Positions 39,145 through 47,675 of a stretch of 64,000 nucleotides of DNA are shown in pieces. The DNA lies in NCBI RefSeq assembly GCF_023051145.1, contig NZ_JALKFS010000005.1, forward strand, positions 682,001 to 746,000, given 5' to 3'. The notes under the pieces were generated by a model, which saw nothing but the letters and a program-made list of their open reading frames with translations, was not told where the DNA came from and did not search any database. The stretch comes from Williamsia sp. DF01-3 (GTDB lineage Bacteria; Actinomycetota; Actinomycetes; Mycobacteriales; Mycobacteriaceae). The position numbers and the translations under genes are program-made. Each line of letters begins with the position of its first letter. The stretch's first letter is position 1.

Positions 39145-40341
39145 ATGGCTTATGACGTCGCACGCGTACGGGGATTGTTCCCGTCGCTGGGAGACGGCTG
39201 GATCCATCTCGATCCCCAGGCAGGGATGCAGATCCCGGACTCGGTGGCGACCACGGTGTCCAAGGCGTTCCGTGGGCTGGTCTCCGAACCCGGTGGCATC
39301 TATCCCGCGGCGAAGAAGACGGCCGGCGTCGTCGACGCGGCACGGCAGGCCGTCGCGGATCTCGTCAACGGCGATCCGCGGGGAGTTGTGCTCGGTCCGT
39401 CGCGCGGGCAGTTGCTCAGCGTTCTGGCCGAATGCGTCAACACGCGGGTGTGGCTCGGTTCGGAAGTGGTGGTGAGCCGCCTCGACGACGAGGCCAATGT
39501 GGTGCCTTGGCTGCGCGCTGCTGATCGGTTCGGCGCCAAGGTCCGCTGGGCCGAGGTGGACATCGAGAACGGCGAACTGCCCGTCTGGCAATACGAAGGT
39601 CTGGTCAGTCGGTCCACGAGTGTGGTCGCCATGCCACTGGCGTCATCGACGCTGGGCACGGTGGCCGACGTGGCGGCCGCGGCGGTCACCGTTCACGCGA
39701 TCGACGGTCTGCTGGTGGTGGACGCCACCAGCGCAGCGCCGTACATGCCGCTGGACATCGAGGTACTGGGCGCGGACGTGCTGGTGGTCAGTGCGAAGCG
39801 CTGGGGCGGCCCGTCCACCGCAGCGCTGGTGTTCCGTGACCCGGAGATGCTCACCCGCGTGCGGTCGATGTCGCTGAACCCGGATGCACAGGGGCCGGAA
39901 CGGCTCGAGGTCGACGGACATCAGCACGCGTTGCTCGCCGGCCTGGTCGCTTCGATCGAACACCTTGCGGCGCTTGATGAATCGGCCACCGGAACCCGGC
40001 GCGAGCGGCTGGTCCAGTCGATGACGGGCCTGGCGGAGTACTCGCAACGACTGCTGCGCTACCTACTCAACTCGCTGCGGCAGCTGAACTTCGTGAACGT
40101 CATCGGTGATGCGCCGGTTCAGATTCCGGCGGTCAGCTTCACGGTCTCCGGGGTCACCGCGGACAAGGTGGTCCGGCGCCTGGCCGACAACGGCATCAGC
40201 GCGCTGGCCGATGTGAACAGTCGGGTGTTGTCCGGGATCGGGGTCAATGACGTCGGCGGTGCCGTCACTATCGGCCTCGGGCCGTACACCACGCCGTATG
40301 AGGTCGACCAGCTCGTTCGCACCCTCGGTTCTCTCGGCTGA
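39145..40341 (+). CDS. Class V (cysteine-desulfurase-like) aminotransferase, Rv3778c-like
   Basis: A 398-residue PLP enzyme of fold type I. The Schiff-base Lys is in [15 protein letters not shown] (near residue 216) and the PLP-binding Asp in [12 protein letters not shown]. The N-terminal [19 protein letters not shown] and C-terminal [16 protein letters not shown] match Rv3778c closely as I recall it. The substrate is not established; it lacks an evident desulfurase Cys loop. Start MAYDV (39145) is preferred; an ATG at 39133 is in frame. Confidence 0.86.
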   Translation: MAYDVARVRGLFPSLGDGWIHLDPQAGMQIPDSVATTVSKAFRGLVSEPGGIYPAAKKTAGVVDAARQAVADLVNGDPRGVVLGPSRGQLLSVLAECVNTRVWLGSEVVVSRLDDEANVVPWLRAADRFGAKVRWAEVDIENGELPVWQYEGLVSRSTSVVAMPLASSTLGTVADVAAAAVTVHAIDGLLVVDATSAAPYMPLDIEVLGADVLVVSAKRWGGPSTAALVFRDPEMLTRVRSMSLNPDAQGPERLEVDGHQHALLAGLVASIEHLAALDESATGTRRERLVQSMTGLAEYSQRLLRYLLNSLRQLNFVNVIGDAPVQIPAVSFTVSGVTADKVVRRLADNGISALADVNSRVLSGIGVNDVGGAVTIGLGPYTTPYEVDQLVRTLGSLG

Positions 40342-40372
40342 CGCCACCACAATCGTCCCGTTGAGGCGCCTT

Positions 40373-40393
40373 CCGAGGGCATAACTCCCTCGG
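40373..40393. terminator. Hairpin between convergent genes
   Basis: CCGAGGG (40373-40379) pairs with CCCTCGG (40387-40393) across a seven-base loop, between the stop of the aminotransferase gene (40341) and the stop of the oxidoreductase gene (40434). There is no T-run. It probably terminates transcription in either direction. Confidence 0.55.
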
Positions 40394-40433
40394 TGCCCGC
40401 CCAGGGGGCCGATCTTGGTTGGGAACCCCGGGA

Positions 40434-41411
40434 TCAGACGGTCAGCAACACCTTGCCGGTCACCTTCCCGGATTCGAGCAAGGCGTGTGCCTCGCCCGCC
40501 TTGTCCAGTGAAAATGTTGCTCCGACAACAGGTTTGACGCGACCATCGGCGATCATCGGCCAGGTGGTCGCGATGGTGTCAGCAACGATCGCCGCTTTGT
40601 CCGACTGCTCGCGACCCCGCAAGGCCGTCGCATGGATGGTGCCGCGTTTGGACAGCAGTGCACCCAGGTTGAGTTCGGCCTTGACGCCGCCCTGCATGCC
40701 GATCACCACCAGCCTTCCGTCCGAGGCCAACGCAGATACGTTGCGGCTCAAGTACTTTGCCCCGATGATGTCGAGGATGACGTCGGCGCCGCCGTGGGTC
40801 TTGAGCACCTCGACGAAGTCGTCGTCGTGGTAGTTGATGGTGATGTCGGCGCCGAGATCGCGGCACAGTTCCAGCTTTTCGGCTGAGCCGGCGGTCACGG
40901 CAACCGTGGCTCCGAGAGCCTTCGCCCACTGGATGCCGTGGGTGCCGATGCCGCTTGCCCCACCGTGGAGCAGCAGCAGTTCGCCGCGCTGCAGATGAGC
41001 GGTTCGTTTGAGGTTGGACAGCACCGTGCAGGCAACCTCGGGGAGGGCTGCGGCCTCGATCAGGTCGACCGAGTCGGGTACGGGCAACAAGTGCTCGGCG
41101 GCCACGGTCACGTATTCGGCGTAACCGCCGCCGGCGATCAACGCGCACACCTGTTGTCCGATTTCCCATCCCGTGACCTCGGTGCCGAGTTCGGCGACGG
41201 TGCCCGAGACCTCCATCCCGATGACGTCGCTCGCGCCCGGTGGAGGCGGGTAGTTTCCTTGGCGTTGCAGCAGGTCGGCGCGGTTCACGCCGGCGGCGGC
41301 CACTTTCACCAGAACCTCACCTGCAGCGGGGGACGGTCGTTCGACGTCGGTGATCACCAGGTTCTCCGGCGGTCCGAACTCGGTGACGGTCACTGCGCGC
41401 ATGTTGCTCAT
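40434..41411 (-). CDS. NAD(P)H:quinone oxidoreductase, zinc-independent MDR family
   Basis: A 325-residue medium-chain reductase of the quinone oxidoreductase class (Rv3777-like). It has an N-terminal GroES-like fold (GVNRADLLQRQGNYPPPPGA) and a Rossmann motif LLLHGGASGIGTHGIQWAKA near residue 145. The zinc-binding cysteines of alcohol dehydrogenases are absent. It likely reduces quinones or enones with NADPH. Its place beside the Rv3778c-like gene keeps the mycobacterial order, inverted. Confidence 0.87.
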   Translation of the reverse strand: MSNMRAVTVTEFGPPENLVITDVERPSPAAGEVLVKVAAAGVNRADLLQRQGNYPPPPGASDVIGMEVSGTVAELGTEVTGWEIGQQVCALIAGGGYAEYVTVAAEHLLPVPDSVDLIEAAALPEVACTVLSNLKRTAHLQRGELLLLHGGASGIGTHGIQWAKALGATVAVTAGSAEKLELCRDLGADITINYHDDDFVEVLKTHGGADVILDIIGAKYLSRNVSALASDGRLVVIGMQGGVKAELNLGALLSKRGTIHATALRGREQSDKAAIVADTIATTWPMIADGRVKPVVGATFSLDKAGEAHALLESGKVTGKVLLTV

Positions 41412-41580
41412 GTCTCAACCAATACCCCAGTCCTGCCGTCGAAGTGCGGAACCGCATGGCCGGCTGGTGCGTCACTTCTATGGTGACCGCGTCTTGACGA
41501 GCGAAAACGTTCGGCGGATCACCGTATTGGTGCGGGGTAACCTGTGCTTCACATTGCTGATCGGTGACCGGGAATGGACC

Positions 41581-42063
41581 ATGACAGAGGACGATGTGCC
41601 GTGGCTTGACGAGGCTGAGCAGATGGCGTGGCGTTCGTTCATGGACGGCACCCAACGTCTGTTCGACGCCATCAACGATGCCCTGGTCACCGCGTCGGGT
41701 CTCACCTTTGCCGACTACCGCATCCTGGTTCTTCTGTCCGAACACGACCACATGCGGATGAGTGACCTGGCAGATGGCGCGCTTGCCACCAAGAGCACCA
41801 TCTCCCGCCGGGTGGACAGGCTGGTGGAGGCCGGATTCATCGAGCGGATGGCCAAAGACCAGGACCGGGACCTGCGCAACCGGGAATGCCGCATCACCGA
41901 TCTGGGTCGAGAGAAATTGCACGAGGCGGCCAAGGGTCATGTGCTCGCGGTGCGCACCTACCTGCTCGACCACCTCGACGACCACGAGCGCGACGCGATG
42001 GCCACCACCTTCGCCAAGGTGGATACCTGGCTCCGTGAGAACGAACGACTCCGCGTCAAGTAG
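41581..42063 (+). CDS. MarR-family transcriptional regulator
   Basis: A 160-residue winged-helix repressor-type protein. The recognition region reads MRMSDLADGALATKSTISRR followed by VDRLVEAGFIERMAKDQDRD, the wing. Long helices at both ends would form the dimer interface. Start MTEDDVPW (ATG 41581) was chosen because the upstream open frame lacks family similarity. The 169 bases between it and the divergent quinone oxidoreductase gene probably hold both promoters, so control of that gene is a fair guess. Confidence 0.85.
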   Translation: MTEDDVPWLDEAEQMAWRSFMDGTQRLFDAINDALVTASGLTFADYRILVLLSEHDHMRMSDLADGALATKSTISRRVDRLVEAGFIERMAKDQDRDLRNRECRITDLGREKLHEAAKGHVLAVRTYLLDHLDDHERDAMATTFAKVDTWLRENERLRVK

Positions 42064-42077
42064 GCTCACTGACCGAA

Positions 42078-42162
42078 GGAAGCGTGGCAGAGCGGCCGAA
42101 TGCACTCGCCTTGAAAGCGAGCGTGGGTAAAACCACCGGGGGTTCAAATCCCTCCGCTTCCG
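42078..42162 (+). tRNA. tRNA-Ser (anticodon TGA)
   Basis: The acceptor stem GGAAGCG (42078-42084) pairs with CGCTTCC (42155-42161), followed by discriminator G. The anticodon stem CTCGC/GCGAG surrounds loop CTTGAAA, with anticodon TGA at 42112-42114. A long variable arm (GTGGGTAAAACCAC) and the T-loop GGTTCAAATCC identify a class II serine tRNA. No CCA is encoded. Confidence 0.96.
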
Positions 42163-42262
42163 CTGCACGTCAGGGGCGGTTTCAATAAACCGCCTCTGAC
42201 ACCGAGGTTCCTCCTTTTATCCGGATCACCGCGCTCCACACCCTTCTTAAGTAACCGCACCC

Positions 42263-42327
42263 CCGGAAATGGGTCGTTTTGGCGGAGCCCACCTGGGCTT
42301 TCGTTCGCCAAGCCGACCCATTTCCGG
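42263..42327. terminator. Bidirectional hairpin terminator, structured repeat copy 2
   Basis: CCGGAAATGGGTCG (42263-42276) pairs perfectly with CGACCCATTTCCGG (42314-42327). An inner TTGGCG pairs with CGCCAA, and the apex holds GAGCCCACCTGGGCTT. It lies between tRNA-Ser and the 3' end of the leftward LysR-like gene. Confidence 0.85.
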
Positions 42328-42339
42328 AGGGCGGGCTCG

Positions 42340-43077
42340 TCACCGCCTCGGTTTACGTGGGCCCTTCCCGGGGGTCTTTCCGGCGGCTTCTCTGGAAGCG
42401 CGCTTGGCAGCGACCTTCTCTTTGGCCGACCGTTTCGGGGCAGGTTCGGACTGACTCCGCGACGACGTCGCCTTACGTCCGCGCACGATGCCGATGAACT
42501 CCTCGGCGAGCTCAGATGTCGGTGCCGGCCACAGTAGGCCCACCGATCCGGTTGGCGCGTCGGTCACCGGGCGATAGGCAAGGTCTTTGCGATGGTGCAG
42601 CCGGGCCAGCGACTGCGGGACCAGCAAGAGTCCGGTGCCCGCCGCGACGAGTTCGATTGCGTCGCTGGTGGTTTGCGGTCGATGTTCCACTGCCGTTCCC
42701 GGCCGTTGCCCGACCACCAGCGGTTCGTCGAGTGGCCACAGGAGTTGTTCGTCCGCCAGATCGTCGATGCCGATCTCATCGACTGCGGTGAAGACGTGGT
42801 CTTTCGGCACGACCACGACGGTCGTTTCCTGGTAGAGCTCGATGGTGTGGTGCGGCCCCGGGTCGTGGTGATCCAGGGCATCAGGCAGCCGGGTTATTGC
42901 CATCTGTATCCGCCCGTCGCGGATGGCATCGGCGCATGCGGCGACGTCGATCGGGACGAGTTCGAGTCGCACCTGCGGTAGGCGCTCACTCCAGGTCCGT
43001 GCCCATTTGCCGGGTGTCACGCCGGGCACAAACGCCAGCTGAAATGAGAAGGCATTACCTGGCGCGGTCACGCCCAC
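42340..43077 (-). CDS. LysR-type ligand-binding protein lacking the DNA-binding domain
   Basis: A 245-residue protein made of a LysR substrate-binding fold alone: FSFQLAFVPGVTPGKWARTW at the start, DGRIQMAITRLP, and a second lobe with SDAIELVAAGTGLLLVPQSL. The usual N-terminal helix-turn-helix is missing. A C-terminal tail of about 40 residues is Lys/Arg/Ala-rich (KRSAKEKVAAKRASREAAGK), which might bind nucleic acid (inference). It is divergent from the DUF5997 gene with 26 bases between starts, a pairing I recall from other actinobacteria. Confidence 0.78.
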   Translation of the reverse strand: MGVTAPGNAFSFQLAFVPGVTPGKWARTWSERLPQVRLELVPIDVAACADAIRDGRIQMAITRLPDALDHHDPGPHHTIELYQETTVVVVPKDHVFTAVDEIGIDDLADEQLLWPLDEPLVVGQRPGTAVEHRPQTTSDAIELVAAGTGLLLVPQSLARLHHRKDLAYRPVTDAPTGSVGLLWPAPTSELAEEFIGIVRGRKATSSRSQSEPAPKRSAKEKVAAKRASREAAGKTPGKGPRKPRR

Positions 43078-43103
43078 AGGCTACCGGCCGATAGTCTCGG
43101 TTC

Positions 43104-43492
43104 ATGAGTTCGCAGTCGATGAAGCCGCCACCGCCGCCAAGAAGTTGGACGTGTACCTGCCGGCGACGCCCGCCGAGTTCCAGGAGGGCGTCATCACCCG
43201 TGCCGAACTCGAAGCGCTGCAGGCGGACCCGCCGAGTTGGCTACGTGATCTGCGCATCAAGGGACCCCATCCGAAGAACCTGGTGGCGATGAAGCTCGGC
43301 GTTTCGAAGGGCGCGCTGGTGCGCCACGAGATCACCGAGGCGCTGACCACCGAGCAGATCAACGAACTCCTGTCCGAGATGCCCGATTGGCTCGAAGCCG
43401 AGCGCGCCACGCAGGTCGAGGTTCGCGCCGAAGCGGCCGCACCAAAGTCGATGCCTCCTGCCGAGCGGCCACGTTCACGCAAGCGGCGATGA
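43104..43492 (+). CDS. DUF5997 protein, with one frameshift
   Basis: A small cytoplasmic protein. ATG at 43104 opens MSSQSMKP; the frame then switches near 43125-43127 to ATAAKKLDVYLPATPAEFQE and continues to ERPRSRKRR. One G added at CCGCC (giving CCGGCC) restores the family N-terminus as I recall it, MKPATAAKKL. The core (LRIKGPHPKNLVAMKLGVSK, EQINELLSEMPDWLEAE) is well conserved. Function is unknown. It pairs divergently with the LysR-like protein, which suggests a shared regulatory role. Confidence 0.76.
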
Positions 43493-43499
43493 ACGCCCG

Positions 43500-43557
43500 A
43501 AATGGGTCCTTTTGGCGGAGCCCACCTGGGCTTGTGTTCGCCAAAAGGACCCATTTT
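43500..43557. terminator. Bidirectional hairpin terminator, structured repeat copy 3
   Basis: AAATGGGTCCTTTTGGCG (43500-43517) pairs perfectly over 18 bases with CGCCAAAAGGACCCATTT (43540-43557). The 22-base apex contains GAGCCCACCTGGGCTT. It lies between the convergent DUF5997 gene and the fabH remnant. Confidence 0.87.
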
Positions 43558-43572
43558 CCGGAGGGGTGGGGT

Positions 43573-44163
43573 CTAGAAGCTGGCCCCCGCTGGGGCGGGT
43601 GGCAGGGTGACGACCTGGGCGGCGTAGCTCAGGCCGGCGCCGAATCCGAGGATCAGCGCGGTCTGGCCGCCCTTCGCCTTGCCGGATACCAGCATCTCCT
43701 CGATGGCCAGCGGGATCGACGCGGCGGACGTGCTGCTGGTGGTCTCGATGTCGTTGGCAACCGGGACATCGTCGGCCAGACCGAGATTGGCTTTCATCAG
43801 GGTGTTGATCCGGGCATTGGCCGGATGGGGCACAAAGACCTCGATGTCCTCGAGGGCCACACCTGACCGTTCGATGACACTCGACAGCGCCTTGGGCAGA
43901 GTGATTGCGGCCCAACGGAACACGCGGGTGCCCTGCATGGCGACGACCATGCGCCCGACCGGGTCGGGCTCCGAGTCTTTCGACGGGAACTCCTCGGTGC
44001 GGTCCATGTACTCGGGGATGTCGTAGTTCTGGGAGATCGCATCGCTGTTCTCACCGTCGCTGCCCCACACGGTGGGGGAGATGCCGTTGTCCGCGCTCGG
44101 TCCGACGACCATGGCGCCGGCCCCGTCGCCGAAGATGAATGCGGTGTTGCATCGTGTCTGTTG
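43573..44163 (-). pseudogene. Truncated ketoacyl-ACP synthase III (fabH-like) remnant
   Basis: Only the C-terminal half of a KAS III enzyme is present, from RCNTAFIFGDGAGAMVVGPS to GAGLSYAAQVVTLPP. The N-terminal half, which would contain the catalytic Cys, is absent; upstream the frame reads unrelated residues up to the divergent guanine deaminase start. In the part that remains, the active-site His motif is PHPANARI (usual PHQAN), and the active-site Asn of NTSAAS is Ser (STSAAS). Both losses argue for a dead gene. The break coincides with the start of the deaminase gene, so a deletion or recombination junction near 44160-44215 is likely. Confidence 0.8.
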
Positions 44164-44216
44164 GACGATTTGGTTTTCGTCACACGAACCGGTCCGTTGA
44201 GTGCTTTGCTTGACGC

Positions 44217-45620
44217 GTGAAACATGTCTATCGCGGTCAAATCTTTCATGTCGCCGGGTCGGTGAAGGTCACCACGGCTGAAGAAGCGCTGGTCTTCGTC
44301 GCCGACGGGGCATTGGTGGTGGACAGCGAGGGCACCATCGAGTGGTGCGGCGAGTTCGCCGACCTACCCGCCGAGCACGAGCACGCGGCGATCGTCGACT
44401 ACCGGCCCGGTTTCATCCTGCCGGGGTTCGTCGACACCCATATCCACTTCCCGCAGACCTACGCCGGTGACTCCTACGGCGGCGGGCAATTGCTCGAATG
44501 GCTCGAGAGGTGCATCTTCCCCTCCGAATCCAAGTTCGGTGACCGCGACTTCGGGCGGGCCGCGGCAGTGGAGTTCACCAATCAGCGGGTGCGGGCGGGT
44601 ACCACCGCGGCGATGGTGTTCGGCTCGGCGTTCCCTGACGCGCAGGATGCGCTGTTCGAGGAGACGCAGCGCCGTGGACTGCGGGTCGTCAGTGGTCGCG
44701 GCATCCAGACACGAGGACCCGACTCGGCCGGCCCGCTGATCACCAGCGAGGAGAAGGCCATCGAACTGACCGCTGCGGAGGTGGACAAGTGGCACGCCGC
44801 CGACACCGGCGACGTCGCGACTGCGCTGCTGCATGTGGCTCTGGTGCCGAGGTTCTCGCTGTCGGTGACCCCGACGACGATGGCAGCGCTGGGCGAGCTC
44901 TACACCGACCTGCGGTCGAAGGGTGTCTACGTCCACACCCATCTCAACGAGAACAACCGTCCCGGCACCGGTGAGGTGGACGCCACCAAGGCCGACTACC
45001 AGGTGAACTCGTACCTCGACACCTACGACGGCAAGTTCCTGCCCGGCTCGAAGGTCGGTGGCGAATCGCTGCTCGGACCGCGCACAATCATGGCCCACTC
45101 GGTGCACTGTCAAGACGGTGAGCTCGCCCGGATGGCCGAGACCGGCACCTCCATCTCCCATTGCCCGGTGTCCCAGTTGTTCCTGGGGTCGGGCACGATG
45201 CCGTGGCTGCGGACAGTGGCATCAGGCGTCAACATCTCACTCGGCACCGACCACGGTGGCGGTGACGAATGGCTGATCTCGCGAGTTGCCAACGACGCCT
45301 TCAAAGTTCACATCACCGAGCCCGGCGATGCCGGTGTGTCCATGCACCCGGCCGAGATGTTGTTCGTCGCGACCCTCGGCGGGGCGCGGGCGCTGGACAT
45401 GGAAAACCGGTTCGGCAACTTCGACACCGGCAAGGAGGCTGATTTCGTGGTGATCGATCCCGAGCGTTGGCCGTCGCTGGCCAACGCCATCGACAACGGC
45501 GCCCGCGCCGATGACGAGAAGATGGCACGCGACCAGATGCTGTTCGCCTTGCTGATGCAGCTCCGAGAGCCGGCGATCAGCGCCGTCTACGTCAAGGGCC
45601 GCAAGATCGACGACGTCTGA
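44217..45620 (+). CDS. guaD: Guanine deaminase
   Basis: A 467-residue amidohydrolase that converts guanine to xanthine for purine salvage or catabolism. Metal-ligand motifs are in order: DTHIHFPQ (near residue 67), VHTHLNENN (near 240), AHSVHC (near 288) and GTDHGGG (near 345). The QTRGPD region and length fit the enzyme. The start is the GTG at 44217 (MKHVYRGQIFHVAG). The gene abuts the fabH remnant and is followed ten bases later by the ABM-domain gene, probably one transcript. Confidence 0.9.
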   Translation: MKHVYRGQIFHVAGSVKVTTAEEALVFVADGALVVDSEGTIEWCGEFADLPAEHEHAAIVDYRPGFILPGFVDTHIHFPQTYAGDSYGGGQLLEWLERCIFPSESKFGDRDFGRAAAVEFTNQRVRAGTTAAMVFGSAFPDAQDALFEETQRRGLRVVSGRGIQTRGPDSAGPLITSEEKAIELTAAEVDKWHAADTGDVATALLHVALVPRFSLSVTPTTMAALGELYTDLRSKGVYVHTHLNENNRPGTGEVDATKADYQVNSYLDTYDGKFLPGSKVGGESLLGPRTIMAHSVHCQDGELARMAETGTSISHCPVSQLFLGSGTMPWLRTVASGVNISLGTDHGGGDEWLISRVANDAFKVHITEPGDAGVSMHPAEMLFVATLGGARALDMENRFGNFDTGKEADFVVIDPERWPSLANAIDNGARADDEKMARDQMLFALLMQLREPAISAVYVKGRKIDDV

Positions 45621-45630
45621 CTCCGCTGTT

Positions 45631-46587
45631 GTGACCGAAAGATCGACTGAGGCAACGGTACTCGTTCCGTTCCACGATGTACCGGACGCCCAGTTCGAGT
45701 CATGGTTCGAGGAACTCGCCGCCCGTATCCAATCGGCGCCCGGTCATCTGTACACCCTGTCGGCGGAACACGCGCAACGGGCAGTGGCCCTGACGTTCGA
45801 CACCGAGGAGTCGTTGCACCGCTGGCTGGATTCGGCAGAGTGGGCCGACGCGGTGAAAATGGCTGCCGAGAACGGTATCCGGCGGGAGTTCAGCGACCTC
45901 GTGATCGTCGAAGGCCAGGTGCCTCCCACCGGAGTGGCGTTGTTCCGTCACAAGGTCGATCAAGAGAACGTCGCCGGGTTCATCGACGCCCAGCGCACCT
46001 TGATGGACCTGAACGCCGCCGCCCCCGGCTATGAGTTCGCAGTTTTGTTCGGCCCCAGGGAGCTGGCTGACGGTACCGATGAATGGAGCGCCGTTCTCAA
46101 GTTCCGCAACGACGAGTCGCTCGCCGCCTGGGTTGACTCACCCGACCGTGCCGACGCCTTGACCCAGTTGCGGTCGCATCTGTCAGAGGAGTACTCGGCG
46201 TCGTTCGAACACAACACCTTCGGATCCATCATGCGGGTCACCGACGGAAAGCCAACCGTCACGCCCGAATGGAAGGTCGCGATGATGGTGCTGTTGGTGC
46301 TCTATCCGACCGTGATGACCCTGTCGCGATTTGTCGGACCGGTGCTCGATGGATGGGGCGCCGACCCCTGGCTGTCGATGTGGCTCAGTCAGATCCTGTC
46401 GGTGTCGCTGCTGACCTACGCGTTGATGCCACTGGCCACCTGGGCATTCAGTTTCTGGCTGGACCCTGCCCGGGGCTCTTCTGTGAAAGTCTCGGTGACC
46501 GGTGCAGTTGCCGTGTGCGTGCTGTACGCGCTCACGCTCACCGTGTTCGCCTCCGTGCGGTGGTTGCAGTTCTGGGACTACGCCTGA
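45631..46587 (+). CDS. Membrane protein with two antibiotic-monooxygenase-like (ABM) domains
   Basis: A 318-residue protein. Residues about 1-100 and 101-205 look like tandem ferredoxin-like alpha/beta (ABM-type) domains with parallel motifs (SLHRWLDSAEWADAVKMAAE and SLAAWVDSPDRADALTQLRS). The C-terminal 110 residues carry three membrane segments (AMMVLLVLYPTVMTLSRFVG and following). The start is the GTG at 45631. The function is unknown; soluble ABM domains act in oxygenation or haem handling, but no catalytic residue is certain here. It follows guaD at ten bases. Confidence 0.7.
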   Translation: MTERSTEATVLVPFHDVPDAQFESWFEELAARIQSAPGHLYTLSAEHAQRAVALTFDTEESLHRWLDSAEWADAVKMAAENGIRREFSDLVIVEGQVPPTGVALFRHKVDQENVAGFIDAQRTLMDLNAAAPGYEFAVLFGPRELADGTDEWSAVLKFRNDESLAAWVDSPDRADALTQLRSHLSEEYSASFEHNTFGSIMRVTDGKPTVTPEWKVAMMVLLVLYPTVMTLSRFVGPVLDGWGADPWLSMWLSQILSVSLLTYALMPLATWAFSFWLDPARGSSVKVSVTGAVAVCVLYALTLTVFASVRWLQFWDYA

Positions 46588-46645
46588 GCGTCCCGCAGCC
46601 CGAGGACGTCTTGTCGGCCTTCTTCGGCCCTCCTGCGAACGCCGG

Positions 46646-47503
46646 CTAGGGTCGGCGGGGCCGACCGTCGGGGTCGATGCGCCATCGCCCGACATCGCAC
46701 TGTCCGTCGTCGTTGTTCCCCGTGGCCATGACCGAACCGTCGGCTCGTAACCCGAGGGTGTGGGTCGAGCCGGCCGCGACGGCGACGATATCCCGCCACG
46801 ACCCGACGTCGCATTGTCCACGGGAGTTGTTGCCTGCGGCGCGGACTCGACCTCCTGCGTCGATCCCGAAAGTGTGATGACTGCCGGCGCAGACCGCCAC
46901 GACGTCACGCCATCGGCACGCGTCCGCGATTCCTGCACCGCGGTCGCCGACTGCGAACACCCGGCCATCGGCATCGAGCGCGACGGTGTGCAAATAGTCC
47001 GCCGCGACGGCCCTCACCCGGCGCCACCCGGTGACCTCGCATTGAGCTCTACGGTTGTTGCCCACCGCAGCCACGGTGGCGTCCGCCCGGACCCCTACCG
47101 TGTGCCAATCCCCGGCGGCCACAGCAACCATCTCGCTCCACCCGTCGACATCACAGGCACCCTCGCGGTGACGTCCTCGCGCGCATGCTGATCCGTCCGC
47201 GAAGACGGCCACCGTACGCCGCCAACCAGCAGCAATGTCCGCTACGTTCACCCAGTCGGCGACCTCGCACTGCCCATCGTCGTTCCACCCGGTGGCGACG
47301 ACGGTACCGTCGGTGCGCAATCCGACAGTGTGCGATCGACCCGTATTGGACGCCGTGTGCACGTTCCCAGCCGCGACAGCAGCTATGCCCCGCCAATCGC
47401 CCACCCAGGTCTCTGGAGCCAGCAGGTCGCCGGCGGCAACCACCGAGCCATCGGCGACCACACCGACCGAATGACGCCGTCCGGCAGCGATGAGTTTGCC
47501 CAT
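46646..47503 (-). CDS. RCC1-repeat beta-propeller protein
   Basis: A 285-residue protein built of about six repeats of roughly 42 residues, each close to AVAAGxxHTVGLRADGTV followed by VATGNNDDGQCDVGxW. This is the RCC1-type propeller signature. It has no signal peptide, membrane segment or fused domain. Repeats are regular (NNRRAQCEV, NNSRGQCDV, NNDDGQCDV), suggesting recent duplication. Bacterial RCC1 proteins have no settled function. Start MGKLIAAGRRHS (47501-47503). It stands alone, convergent with the guaD-ABM pair. Confidence 0.82.
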   Translation of the reverse strand: MGKLIAAGRRHSVGVVADGSVVAAGDLLAPETWVGDWRGIAAVAAGNVHTASNTGRSHTVGLRTDGTVVATGWNDDGQCEVADWVNVADIAAGWRRTVAVFADGSACARGRHREGACDVDGWSEMVAVAAGDWHTVGVRADATVAAVGNNRRAQCEVTGWRRVRAVAADYLHTVALDADGRVFAVGDRGAGIADACRWRDVVAVCAGSHHTFGIDAGGRVRAAGNNSRGQCDVGSWRDIVAVAAGSTHTLGLRADGSVMATGNNDDGQCDVGRWRIDPDGRPRRP

Positions 47504-47675
47504 CAGCAGGACCCTAGTCGGCAACAAAGACCCGAAGGTACTGCACGCCACTCGGTCAGGTCGGACGTATTCGAACTGCCAGTGTTCTGCGGTGCACCCT
47601 GCCTTGTCACAAATGACATGTCGCCGCGGTCTAACAGGTGGACCGAGTAAGACTGACTACAGGAAGAACTGTGCC

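Noticed and set aside
1-43492. Programmed ribosomal frameshifting as the explanation for split genes
   Set aside because: Seven unrelated genes are affected, no shared slippery heptamer or downstream structure is seen, and homologues are read in one frame.
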